This document shows positions 12,979 to 24,469 of a stretch of 64,000 nucleotides of DNA, piece by piece. This stretch comes from Lucifuga dentata. Lineage: Eukaryota; Chordata; Actinopteri; Ophidiiformes; Bythitidae. Location of the stretch: contig VXCM01003488.1 of NCBI GenBank assembly GCA_014773175.1, forward strand, positions 1-64,000, written 5' to 3'. The notes beneath the pieces are model-generated. The model worked only from the letters and a program-made list of their open reading frames with translations. It made no database searches and was not told the origin of the DNA. The position numbers were made by a program, and so were the translations under genes. The stretch's first letter is position 1, and each line of letters starts with the position of its first letter.

Positions 12979-13354
12979 GACAAACCTTTGTCTTATTGAA
13001 AATTTTCTTTTGGGCCTTAAAGATTTGTATTTGGGTACCCGGCTGGTTTAGATCATACAAATCACAAGCTCCCACGCATAATCACATCTTACGCCACTTC
13101 ATTTTTCCTGGAGATGATTTATCAGGTGAAAGACAGAACCAGCATGTCCGCATGAGCACGTATGCTGAATACTGACTCACGCTGGAACACGCCATTCACA
13201 AGTGTACATCTTGGTGGGTTTTGGCTGTGTGTGTGCAGCGCAGTACTACATCTTCATACGGCGTCATGTTTGTCGGCAAGCATAATGCATCGTATCTGAC
13301 TGTTTGAGAATAGCAATGTGTGTTTCCTCCTGGAGAACTGTCTGTGTGTGTGCA

Positions 13355-13379
13355 AGAGAGAGAGAGAGAGAGAGAGAGA
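13355..13379. repeat. (AG)n microsatellite
   Basis: AG repeats following a short TG tract. Confidence 0.92.
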
Positions 13380-13970
13380 ACATAGTGTACAGTGTAGATA
13401 GGAAAAAGTCAGCCTAATGCTAAAGGCTCCGGAGGCTTTACATCAGCCATGGGGGCTGGTTCCATATTACAATATAATAGTATTGGTTCAACCCATTTAA
13501 TGAGTCGCATCATTTCTTGTGTCCACATGGGGTTCTGAGAAATTAAACGACATGAAGGCATAGTTGAGTTAATGACCAGCTCTCACATCACCATCACCTT
13601 AAGTGTAGAGGAAATAATACAGAACTGCTCCTTTATGGGAGCAGAACTGCTCCTTTACAAAATGAAGGTTCCAGAAGCTGAAGCCAGACAAAAAGCATCA
13701 CAATCGAGATGCATAGCATATAGTTCTGCAAAAAAATGGATGAATCTGCGTTAATATGCATGAGGACTTGTTTGTCATTGGGTGGACTCTAAAGCTGGAA
13801 GCGGGGGAGCCGGGTCTGTTGTGACTGACCATCTAGCATCCCAGACTCGTGCGGTTTGTTCTCCTCTGGGTTATTTTTGGGTCTCATTTTTTTGAATGTA
13901 AGTTTGCCTGTCCTACTTACTGCATTCCCCAAAGTGAACTCCAGGCCTTTTTTCAGCCTGATCCAGATTT

Positions 13971-14000
13971 CTCTCTCTCTCTTTCTCTGTCTGCTTGTCT
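13971..14000. repeat. CT-rich tract
   Basis: Imperfect CT repeats with CTTT and CTGT interruptions. Confidence 0.8.
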
Positions 14001-14374
14001 TTCTCTCACTCTTTTTGACTCTCCTCTCAGCCATCTGTTCATGCTCGTGGCGTCTCTCTCTCCGTCTTACCTCGTCGCCACATTTCTCTCCTCATCTCGT
14101 TTTCCAACATTAGATTTTTGTTGCTTCTCGCGTTTCATTTTCTTTTGAATACACTGATTACTTTTTGAATATTTGCTACAAATACTCAAATCCTTTACAT
14201 GCTGCCAATCATTTTCAGTGGTGAGTATTGCGGATTTTTGACTGCATTTTTCCATGACGTTCCATGGAAATCAGGCAAAAGAGTCTTGAAGCATGCTTGA
14301 TATAGGTGAACAACTTCTATGCTTTATCTTTATTCTATTGCTCTTTAAAAAAAAAAAAATCTGATGAACCGCAT

Positions 14375-14417
14375 GGCTTTATTTTATCCATCATTTTGTG
14401 ATGGATAAAATAAAGCC
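14375..14417. repeat. Perfect 19-bp hairpin
   Basis: GGCTTTATTTTATCCATCA at 14375-14393 is followed by a 5-base loop and its exact reverse complement at 14399-14417. No coding sequence or terminator context exists here. It lies just after a block shared with the 15-kb hAT element. Confidence 0.92.
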
Positions 14418-14980
14418 GTGACTCTGTGATGTCTCTTTCCGCAGACAGTTTCTTCATCTTTTTTTGTCTGCGTAGGCTCACACGGCTTTGACTGACACCT
14501 CGGGGAGATAAGCATCAGCAGGTACGTTTGATCCGCGACGTAGAGTGATGTCACCGCACGTGCTACAACCTACAAACTGTGGAAGCTGTTGCTATGGAGA
14601 CGTGTAGTGAAATGCGGTCAGCGCCTGAAGCGGAGAGAAACGAGCACACGAAGGCAAAGAGCAGCACACTCAAACACACGAGTGTGTGTCTGCGTGCATG
14701 CGGGGAATGTGAGAACGCACGTGACATTTCTGCACACGAGCCCTCATCCTCTTACCTGACAATCAAAACCCATTAGTTGCGTAATATCTGGTTTTGGTGA
14801 TGCTACGCAGATCTTGACCCACACAGTCTGTTAAGTGGCAATAAATGGCTGCTGTTTATGCTCTACTTGGCTGCTGAAAGTCAGTGTAACATCCAGTCTG
14901 TGTGCCGTGGCGTTTCCCCGTTGGCGCCGCTTTGAAGGCTGTGAAATCTGCCTGTCAGCCAGATGTATCCGTGCCATGTG

Positions 14981-15115
14981 GGATTAGCTAAGTGTTGTAT
15001 AATCTCATAAACTGTGTGTTGCTTACGTTAACGCACACATGCATACANGGATTAGCTAAGTGTTGTATAATCTCATAAACTGTGTGTTGCTTACGTTAAC
15101 GCACACATGCATACA
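14981..15115. other. Assembly duplication around a single N (67 bp x 2)
   Basis: Bases 14981-15047 and 15049-15115 are identical; the N is at 15048. Confidence 0.92.
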
Positions 15116-15160
15116 TGTGTCTGCATTCACACCTGCAGGAACGCAAACGCGCGCGCAACC

Positions 15161-15963
15161 CAGGGTCGGATCGGATTAGGATTGGGATCCTAATTTTTAC
15201 CGGGTTGGAGGGTGAATAAGTCAATCATTGTCTGCTGTTTCTCCATGCTACCCTTTCTCTTTTCAGAATCCATTTTTTATCTAAGTGCCAAGAAAATTAT
15301 GAAAGAAAAAAATTGTTTGCTGAGCTTACGCTAATTTTAATATCAATTAATAATAATTGATATAGGTGAACAACTTCTTTGCTTTTATTTTTATTCTGTT
15401 GCTCTTTTAAAAAGCAATAGAGCATTTCCGCTCTCATCCTTACCGTATATACTCGAGTATGAGCTGAGTTTTTATTACCAAATTTCACAAAGCAAATTGG
15501 GGTCAGCTTATACACGAGAAATTCAGATTTGATCCCAGAGAAGGAAATTTCCAGGGGTGGAAATACTACCATTACCACTACCCATGAAAATAGTTCAAAC
15601 CATACCTTAGAATGAGATATTTCATGACTAAACATGTTATCAGCACATTTTGTATTGCCCAGTAAGCTCTGCTGTGATTGGTCAGTTACTGCTGAAATAA
15701 ATATCATGTTTACCGGTATGTGGATTATTTTCAGAAAATCACAGGAATACTATGACAATACCCAGAAAAACAGGTAATTTGCTAAACAAATAAATTGATG
15801 GAGCAACATCAGGGGGCCGGCTTATATCGAAGATATACGGTATATTCATGTTATGTAGAAAAGGTTTTCCCTGTTGTGCAGTGCAAAGGCCACCGGCCGG
15901 CCCACCAAAGGCTGCAGCCCACCAGGAAAAGCCCCGCCTCTCCTGATGATCAGTCCGACCCTG
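15161..15963. mobile_element. hAT-type element with nested mariner-like MITE
   Basis: Starts CAGGGTCGGATCGG and ends CAGTCCGACCCTG, so the termini are inverted repeats of the same type as the 68-bp element at 12726. The flanks GCGCAACC (15153-15160) and GCGTAACC (15964-15971) are an 8-bp target duplication with one change. No transposase coding is visible. The right end is copied again at about 16018-16029 because of an assembly duplication. Confidence 0.83.
15443..15840. mobile_element. TA-flanked MITE (Tc1/mariner-like) inside the hAT element
   Basis: The left end CCGTATATACTCGAGTATGA and the right end (reverse complement CCGTATATCTTCGATATAAG) are imperfect inverted repeats of about 24 bp. 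TA lies on both sides (15441-15442 and 15841-15842), the target duplication of Tc1/mariner elements. A second inverted segment near 15500-15518 (TCAGCTTATACACGAG) pairs with the left end and would give a subterminal hairpin. Confidence 0.78.
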
Positions 15964-16056
15964 GCGTAACCTGAAATCACTGATTGGGTGNGAAAAGCCC
16001 CGCCTCTCCTGATGATCAGTCCGACCCTGGCGTAACCTGAAATCACTGATTGGGTG
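15926..16056. other. Assembly duplication around a single N (65 bp x 2)
   Basis: Bases 15926-15990 and 15992-16056 are identical; the N is at 15991. The duplicated block contains the right terminus of the hAT element and its target duplication. Confidence 0.92.
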
Positions 16057-16345
16057 AAAAGAAGGAAGGATTATCATTGCAGCCTTCAAACGCATCCATC
16101 ACACAATGTAAACAAGTGAAATCAGCTTTAGAAGTCACCTCCTGTGTATATATATATATGAAAAAACATGATTGTTATGAAGATTTGCATCCTCTTCAAA
16201 ACCAGGTCGGCTTCATACCGACATAACAAAACGTATCACTTCTCACACAAATATTCACTTGGATGCACTTTGCCTTTTATTTGCTCTCTCTTGTTCTTTC
16301 TCTGCAGCTTTTACACAGCTTTGCATGCATCGTCTCACACACAGA

Positions 16346-16358
16346 CCCCCCCCCCCCN

Positions 16359-16398
<40 letters not shown>

Positions 16399-16400
16399 AC
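16346..16400. repeat. C-run and (AC)n microsatellite
   Basis: Twelve C, an N at 16358, then AC repeats with one AT interruption. The N means the C-run length is not resolved. Confidence 0.92.
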
Positions 16401-16404
16401 TTCT

Positions 16405-18650
16405 TGTTCCTCCTCTCTTCTTGCCATCTGCAGCAACATTAAGTTCTCTTTTGATCAGCAAGGGGTAATCATCAGTTACACATGCAAGTGCAAATGTGCT
16501 TACAACTTAATGGACTGCACTTCCAGTGGATTTAGACGTGTTGTTTTCTGAGACGGGCTGCAGTAATTATGGCCCCATTTTGTCACGCAGTGTGAAAGAT
16601 AATATTGCCCAATGTTTGCTCCTCAATCTTTGTTGCAATTATAGCCCAAAGTTAATCAATTTCACCACGGCCGCAAACAATGGAGAGCGAGCCTCTTTTT
16701 TTCAACGTAGGCCACCAAACAATAAAGAAGATTAAAGGAAACTCGGCTAAGAGTTAGTCAGCAATGCAGCTGTACTATATGTTGCCTTTTGAAGACGGGC
16801 TTTATGAAATGCAAAATATAAATTGTGGCCTACATGCTAAAACGCACCGAATTTGCACATTTCCTCTCTCTTCCTTACATTCATTTTGTGTAGAAAAAGT
16901 ATTCCCTATTCCTCTCAGAAAAAACGTAACAACCACACCCGCGTTTCCTTTCCTGCGTAATGCATTTACATAAAAATGCATCTCAAATTTTATGACTTGC
17001 TTGGTGTGAAAAATCAAAATATGGCTCACTTGAAAGTATATCCATCATGCAAACTCCGTTTTGCCCTCCGTGGACATGACCTCACTTAGGTATTTGGAGC
17101 AGTGGGCTGACCCTGACATATCGCCCACACCATACTGGAGGTCTCCATCACCTTAATGGGCTGTTAAGCACCATTACTGCCTCCGTGACTTTAGCTAAAA
17201 CACAGCCAAGGTTATCGATTGAAGGTGCTCAGGCGGGCGCGCGCATCACAGGACACAATAGCGACTGATTTACACAGCGATGGGAAAAAAGTGATGCAGT
17301 TAGACATCAGTCAGGCAGTCAGAGAGAAAATTTGTGGATGTGGGTTTACGAGGATAAATATAGGAAAAGAGGGAGCTTCAGGGAGCTCTTCGAGGTGCTG
17401 ATCGAGTTGATTTTGGTCATCAGCATTGTTATGATAATCATTGGGACATGGAGGCGATCTGTTTCACCTTGCGAGGTTATGCTGGGTAAATCAACTGTGT
17501 GGGATGAAGAGGTCGAGCTAATAGGATGCTGTCATACTGTCGTGAAAGAAATTTGCCCTTGTGTGATTTCATGTCATCACAGAAAGACATTTTCATCCTT
17601 ATCGCTCTCTCTCTCTTATTTGTGGTACATTGATGTTGTCACCATGTTAACGAGCATTGTTTCAGATTTAGCGACCATATAGCATCCAGGTCAGCTGCAT
17701 GGTAACTTTTCATGCCTTTTCCACCTATGAGGAAAAGGGAAGATGCTGCTAAATGCATAGCCTGCCACATAGGGTCAAGCTCAAAGAGAGCTTGTATATA
17801 TAATATACAAAATATATATGTATACATCCTTGACAAAATCCCAATTCAGCCTTTCTTCAAACCATAACCACTGTATCATTTCTGATTGCATGCTTGTAGC
17901 AGACATCAAACTTGACTGAAAACCAATCACAAACCACATTAACCTGTAGGACATGCGACTCTTTAGATCAAAATGATGCAGATTTAGCTGCATCTGTATC
18001 TTGAATAGTCCTTCCTGACATTAAGCATCAACCTGGTCACTTTCTCGCACATTTCCTGGTTGTGCGGTTCAATGACAGCAATTATGAGAAACTATGATAA
18101 CTCTGTTGAATTATCTATAGTTACAGGTGGAGGTTGACGGAATTTGAAGGACTTTTCTATTGCAGAATCTAGGACAGAGAATTACGATTATCACTGGGTT
18201 TAGCTGTGGGGGTTTAAAACTTCAATCTCAAGTTGAAAGTCTGACTTCTGGCTTTCCTTTCGAATGCACTTTACATTTTACAGTTGCATGACAGTGCAAC
18301 AACACAATAATTCATAGTGATAAGAGTGCAATAGTGCCTGAGGTTGGCCTGTCAAGTGTAGGAACCTTGTATTATTTGATCCAGTGCTTGGGGCTTGGTA
18401 GCTAGGCTTGTTCCTTGTCTTTTATGTTCTAGTATATATACTGTAGATATGTGTATATATACATATTAGGTTTTTTTTTTTCTTTTTTTTTTTTGTAACA
18501 TATGGAGGATTGTTGTTGGCATTTCCTCAAATATATTAAGTCTAATATGTCAAAGAGTCAGATGTTGGGACAAAATCTTTTATTACAGTAAAATTCAACT
18601 CAGGGACCAGATGTCTGTTTATTACATTGGTAAATTTCTGTTCTGTTTAG
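16405..18650. other. Intronic stretch without recognisable gene or element
   Basis: Unique-looking sequence with T-runs near 18472-18495. The block 16545-16700 is unusually free of low complexity and has homeodomain-like TAAT and ATTA words, but nothing in it can be named. Confidence 0.5.
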
Positions 18651-18654
18651 AACA

Positions 18655-19562
18655 AACTTTGTTCTTTATTCTTTTTATTTTCCTATTGACCCCTCACTGG
18701 GGTATAAGAAACGAAAAATACACAACCAGCAAACAAAACATAGAAACCAAAATTCTGCACAGTCAAAAAAACGCACAATATTTTCTTAATAAACTTAACC
18801 AATTAAACAAAACTTTGACATTTCTTGAATTTATAAATAGTGGGGTTAACTCTAAAATAACTTTTAATCAATTTGTTTCTTTTCTTTTTGTTTCTTTTCT
18901 TTTGTTATCCTCATTAAAAAAAAAAAAGAACAAATAAGCACATAGTGAAACTTGTTTTCATGGTCACCAGTCAAATAAAAGGTTCATGGTTTGAGTGTAT
19001 TATCACGTACATATCTATACTTCGAAACAGGAAAATTATGATTCTCACACCAATATTTAGACATATAAATTCTTTCAAATGGGCTCAACACAGTAAGATA
19101 ACTCTCAAAACCAAAATTAACTTTAAATCTGTAACTGTCACAAAGGGTTACTATATAATTTGTCTGTAAATCCATATCTTTTAGTCTGAGATCAATCATA
19201 AGCTTTATATATTCAGGATAACCCACATTCATCAAGAATATTCTTAACTTTAAGAACATATTCAGACTCATAAATACTGTTGTCCTTTTCTTCAGTAAGC
19301 TAAACATAATATATGAGATCCCCTTAGTACTGCTGCTTACTAAATGCACCCAGAAATTTATCATTCACATATTTACTTTTCTGTCTAGCTTACATCTGCC
19401 TCGCTTACCATAAACAATACAGTTTGCAGTACATTTGTTCACATGGAACAATCATTTCAAAAACGTCCTATGATTTCAATTTGATCCAATTTATGAAACC
19501 CCCAAACTTCCCTTCCATACAAGAGAATTGGAACTAGTAACTGATCAAATAATTCACACTAA
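18655..19562 (-). mobile_element. 5'-truncated LINE, ORF2 C-terminus and 3' UTR
   Basis: On the minus strand, 19560-19470 reads LVPILLYGREVWGF, the PxLxYGxEVWG motif seen after the reverse transcriptase domain in several LINE clades. After a frame break, the frame over 19364-18984 reads LSPFERIYMSKYWCENHNFP, which resembles the run-up to the C-terminal cysteine motif of the same proteins. The element ends near 18655 with an A-rich tail (minus strand GGAAAATAAAAAG). The last 150 bp or so recur at 54901-55090. Frameshifts and stops make it a dead copy. The clade (possibly L1/Tx1-like) is an inference. Confidence 0.72.
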
Positions 19563-22500
19563 TTCACTGTATGCCAACTGAGATGAACGAAAACCAACTC
19601 GGACCGAATGCAAAGTGAATTTTAGAAGCAAAATGGATGTTTTCCAAATCAATGGAAGCATGTGAAAAGATGCAAATGCTCTGCCTGCCTCTCCTACCAC
19701 CAGCAGAAACGCCTTTTAAATGTTTCCTATCCTGAGCCTTCTGATGAATAACGTTGCCAAGTGTGTGATCGATTCTCACGATTGATTTGCCAGCCTGTAC
19801 TTTTTCAAGAACATCCTGCTTTGCATCTCTAGTTACACACCTCCAGTATTCATTATGTCCTCAGCAGTAGCTACTGAGGGTGGAGAGAGTGTCGCTCTTT
19901 CACCTTTTAATGGCTTTACAGCATTGCAATCCTTATTCGGTTGTAAGGTGTGTGATTCTCTGACGGTTCTCTCATTATTATTTATCAACTCTGGAGTCTC
20001 TGAGATCCACTTGTGGCTATACGCACTATATTTTATTAAATATCGCACTGACTTATCTTGAACCAGCTTCTCCTACTGGTCAGAAGTCCCTTTCTGTAAA
20101 GTTCAGGCTTCCTCCATCACCTTTAAACTCCTGAGGTGTTGAAGGAAATCCATGCTGATGTGGCTGGTTTCACACACTGACAAAAAAGAGAAACTTTCAT
20201 GTCCACCAGTGGATTTGAAGTTATGTTCTCCTAAGTAGTTTGTTAGTGCTTTAAAAATGTGGAATTTCAGAGTGACCTAGTTTTTCAGATGGCTCTTTTT
20301 GAGTTCTTTATGAACAGCTGCAGAATGCTAAAAATTTGACCAGAATTCTTATTAAGGCTGAAAAGGAATAAATCTGCAGAGGAGCTGATTAGACAAGTGG
20401 TTTCTCAAACAAGAAGGCCAACAAAGGGCTTGCAGGGTTTGTGCAATCCAATAATTTATCCTGCACTTGTTGTAATAGCCTTCTTTGGAGATACTGAGTA
20501 AACAAAGCTATTTTCCAATTAACAGAAAATGGTTTGCCACAGCATGGATCTCTACTTTAGAGAAAGTATATCAGCAGATTTATTTGGTGCCCGTTAAGTG
20601 ATAAGATTGTTGGGTTTTTGCATGCAGGAGCAGTCTTGGATGAGTCTGCGCCAGGCCTGGACTTTGCAGCGGTGCCATAAAAAAAATCATACTGCATGTT
20701 CAGAGATTTGTTGCTGAAGAGGATGAGTCATGAATTTATACCACGGTTCTAGAAGTTGCTGGCGTTTGACGGCAGGTGTTAATTAAAATTGCACAATATA
20801 TCGGGACAGATCAAACATAATTGAGTTTGGTAGAAGTCTGAAGTGTTTGTGTTCTTGATAAATGTATTAGAAAGTTGTCCATAGTCCCAGTCATTAGTAA
20901 TAAATCAGTGCACTGAGGTTATCTTCGTCACCAGTTATCTCACTTATGAAAGTAAATATGTGCTAAAGCAAAGAAAAGTGTAAGGTGTCCTGATATACAC
21001 TTAAATGGACTTGGCAGAAGAAACGTCACCTCATCTCCATCTTGTCCATTATTTCCTCACACTGGGATAATGCCATTCATTACAGCTTATCTAGTGATTG
21101 CTGCAGACAAGCGCTTTGGGCCATAAAACTTCATTTTTTTTCTATTTTGCCTCGCTGTCCTCGGTTGAACTGACACTAGGGCTGCGTCTCACCTGTGTTA
21201 CAAACTGATCAAGGTCTCATTTAATGATGCTTTGTACTGCCAAGGCTTTTGTCGCCGTGTCGGTATTTTGGCATCCCATGGCCACAGCTATAACAGGACA
21301 AACCTTCAGAGGAGATCATAATGATTCTCATGCAAAGTTGGTTCTGGTCTGAGTATAAAGTAAGTCAGTGCAAACATTTGTAATTATTGAAAAATCCACA
21401 TGAATAAAGTGTAATTGGAGACAAGTATGCAGTTTTGCAAGCAGGAGTGAAGTTTGTGTCCAGTCGTTAATGAGGCTGAATTCTGGAACTAAAAGCAGCC
21501 TCCGTGCCGTGGAACACGGAAGCGGACAGTTCAGACACAGTACAGACACGGACAGTACAGATTTAAGATGTTGAGCCTAATTACGCCATCTCTTTTTTGA
21601 AGTAAAAAAACACAAATTTGCAATCTGAGTTTATTGTTGATGTCATGTTCATCAGGAACAGCTACCGAGAGTTTAATTGCACCAAAAGAAATTGTTGTGT
21701 TGCATCCAACTCAGATTTTCCTGATGCCAGACATTATTAAATCCTTAAAACTCACCGCGGGCCTGTAAGTGTTTTCATCTGGAACTCTCAGGTCCGCTTG
21801 TCTGGCTGATAAGACCTTTATGAGATGGTATTTCATGTTTTACCAGAGCCCTGTTGAGTGTCAGGCTAATGTGCGGTGGCATTGATATAGGAGTCTGGTT
21901 TGCAGGGATTACAGCACAGTTGAGAACACAGAGTTCCTCATCGGGAAGTGCATTATTATGGTAATGGCAGCATTTGCGGTAATACGAGCCTCACCGGAGC
22001 GTTTCTTGTCAGAGGTTAGTGCTCGTCAAAATGCCCAACGACGTTCAAACCAAACATAGTTGCACCACTTTCAGGTTTACAACAGATACTGAGACTTAAA
22101 CGATATTTCACACATCATTTCAATGATGATTTAAGCTTCCTTAGAAAAAGACAGATGGAGTTTACTGCTACAGGACAAATCGGATCATTATTAATTCACT
22201 TTCATATGCTGTTACTGAAACGTGGACCTCATTAAAATGCATCCTCAAAACCATCCTGGATGTATTTATGCATATTTACATATGTCAGTTTGCTTTGATC
22301 AATCCATAAAAACTAATGAAGGCACTTTAATAGCAAATAATTTTCTATTTACTGTATGTATACAGTTGTCCACCTACACCCAGCTCTCCTCTGCTCCACT
22401 CTTTCTGAGGGAGGATGTGGGCTGATTCTTGACCTCTCGATGCACACCCCTCCCACACACACGCACATATATGTGTGTAGCCTAAGCTTCAGAGCCAGGG

Positions 22501-22723
22501 GACTTGGAAAAAGGCTTTATCTGACTCTGTGCCCCCACTCGCGTCAGCCTCCTCTGGTGCTGATGGTGCCAGCATGAGAGGTTGAATCGTGTGTCAGCAG
22601 GAAGGGAGAAGCAATAGTTATCTTGTCCTGCAGAGGGCAAAGAAGATCATCTCACACCAACTTGCAGTGATTGTCCAGCACTATATACCATATTTGTTCC
22701 CATTTATTTGCAGTTTATGCAGG

Positions 22724-22756
22724 AAAAAAAAAAAAAAAANAAAAAAAAAAAAAAAC
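22724..22756. repeat. Poly-A tract broken by N
   Basis: A homopolymer on both sides of an N at 22740; true length unknown. Confidence 0.93.
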
Positions 22757-22947
22757 AGTTAAGGAACGTCTTGGTGTTGTTTCAAACTGCATCATTAGCA
22801 AGCAGATGATAATAGAATAAAGCTCCTGTGGTCTTTAAAGGGATGATGTGTACGTCACCTTTGACCTCTCCCACGTGTAGCCAGAGAAAAACTAAGTTCA
22901 CTTTGCTGGAAACATTTTTTAGCATTCTAAACAAATTACCCTGCATA

Positions 22948-22969
22948 TTTTTTTTTTTTTTTTTTTTTT
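22948..22969. repeat. Poly-T tract
   Basis: About 22 consecutive T. Confidence 0.93.
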
Positions 22970-23376
22970 GCCCAAACCTCCGCTGTCTCACTCTCCCTCA
23001 TTAATTTGGGCCTCCACAGCTGAGAGCAATAATTGCTTTTTAGTATTCTTGCCGCAAAATGCTACGGGCTTCATTTTCTATAAGTACATAAGACTAACCA
23101 CAGCGATGGGATCTGCATTATTAATGTTTGCGTTCACTTGATGCTGTGTTTGGGAGAGAGCTCCTCTGGAATCCAGTTTATTAACGTTTAAAAATAGGCT
23201 GCGCTTTGTCCAAATACGCCGGGATGTGCATTCATGCGTATCATTGAGGAAGAGAGGGGAAAGGGTNTTTTTTATTAAATGTAAATACTAGACTTTGCAT
23301 CGCTGCCCGTTTATAAGCTACCTTCCTGGTTTGCCGAGCCGCCGCTTCAGAACAATGAGAAGTGACAGAAGAGAGA

Positions 23377-23507
23377 ATCCACTCTGGTTTGTGGCCAGGC
23401 TTGGCTGGCTGCATGAGGCCTGAGCTCTCCGGTGACAGAGTNATCCACTCTGGTTTGTGGCCAGGCTTGGCTGGCTGCATGAGGCCTGAGCTCTCCGGTG
23501 ACAGAGT
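23377..23507. other. Assembly duplication around a single N (65 bp x 2)
   Basis: Bases 23377-23441 and 23443-23507 are identical; the N is at 23442. Confidence 0.92.
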
Positions 23508-23936
23508 CCTTATTTCTAGGAAGATGGGCCTGTAATCGGGCTCATATACTTCACGCTCCCTCAGTGTAATTGGACTCGGGGTCGCAGATTTAACCAGAGC
23601 TGCCACTCACTTCAGCAGGAGGGGACGCGGATGGAAAACAAAGTGGAAATGCAAGGGCTTTTTCCACACAATGTTGTTTGTGATACAGGTTTTGGAGTGA
23701 TTTAACAGTGTTTGAAGTCGTACTGAAGGTTTTTAGCTTTTAACAGCAACACCAGTGACTTGTGACTTCACAGACTTGAGCTTTTTGACTTGGAAAGACT
23801 TGCTACCTTCACCAAACCCGAGATGTAAAATTATACAAAATCAAATCAGCTCCTCGGGTCCTGGATCCTCGTCAACCAATCACAGAGCTGATCAAGTGGC
23901 ACATGACAACAACAGTTGATTATTAAAGGACCATAA

Positions 23937-24459
23937 CACTCATTTTGCATTCTGACAATCATTTCCCAAAAGATAAAACCGTATTTCAGCTTTCCTGATA
24001 TTTTCAAAATCTCTTAATCTTTCAAAATCAAATATTCATGTGATACACCCACCTTAAAAATCCATGTTTCTCCTGCTAATAGTGACGCAGCCTTATGAAG
24101 TCACGGTCCTTTAAATTTTTCCGTAAACGCAGGTCTTCTTTTGGGACTATATTCCCCGGTGGAGACATACATTCACTCCACGCTTTTTATTGCACTTAAA
24201 TACTAAAATTACATAACTTCTAAAAAACCTGAATACACGTCTTGTTGGTGATGATGGATTACCTATCCCAAGAACGTTTCAAGTATCAACAAGTTGATTT
24301 TAATAGCAGAATTGAAACCAATGGAGGTCTGGAAGGTAGGAAAAACATTTTTAATTCACCATTCCAGTTTTATCCTTTGGGAAATGATTGTCAGTAACGT
24401 AACATGTATGAAAACTGAATATATTTGCCTCAAACATGCAAAATGGGTGGTCTGGTCCT
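23937..24459 (+). mobile_element. TTAA element copy with shortened left end
   Basis: TTAA flanks at 23933-23936 and 24460-24463. The right inverted repeat is complete. The left one keeps the first 25 bases or so, then jumps directly to TGACAATCATTTCCCAAA, so about 40 bases are deleted. The interior is in plus orientation and includes the internal GGTCCTTTAA motif at about 24106-24115. Confidence 0.87.
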
Positions 24460-24469
24460 TTAAAGTCAC

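Larger units (their letters stand above)
12349..13045 (+). mobile_element. Non-autonomous hAT element with nested insertions
   Basis: The element starts CAGTCATCCTCAAAGTCCAG and ends with a terminus whose reverse complement is CAGCCGGGTACCCAAATAC. A perfect 8-bp direct repeat GTTTAGAT lies immediately outside both ends (12341-12348 and 13046-13053), which is the hAT hallmark. It is a relative of the element at 25987-27124: both share the left 250 bp or so and the right 100 bp, but the coding part is missing here. It contains a 68-bp mini-hAT, a retroelement-like fragment and one assembly duplication. Confidence 0.88.
19565..23930. other. Intronic stretch without recognisable gene or element
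   Basis: Unique-looking sequence plus a poly-A tract with an N (22724-22756), a T-run (22948-22969), an N at 23267 and one assembly duplication. No frame shows a recognisable protein. Confidence 0.5.

Noticed and set aside
15297..15707. 136-codon minus-strand frame
   Set aside because: It lies across the boundary of the hAT element and the nested MITE, so it is transposon sequence and not a gene.
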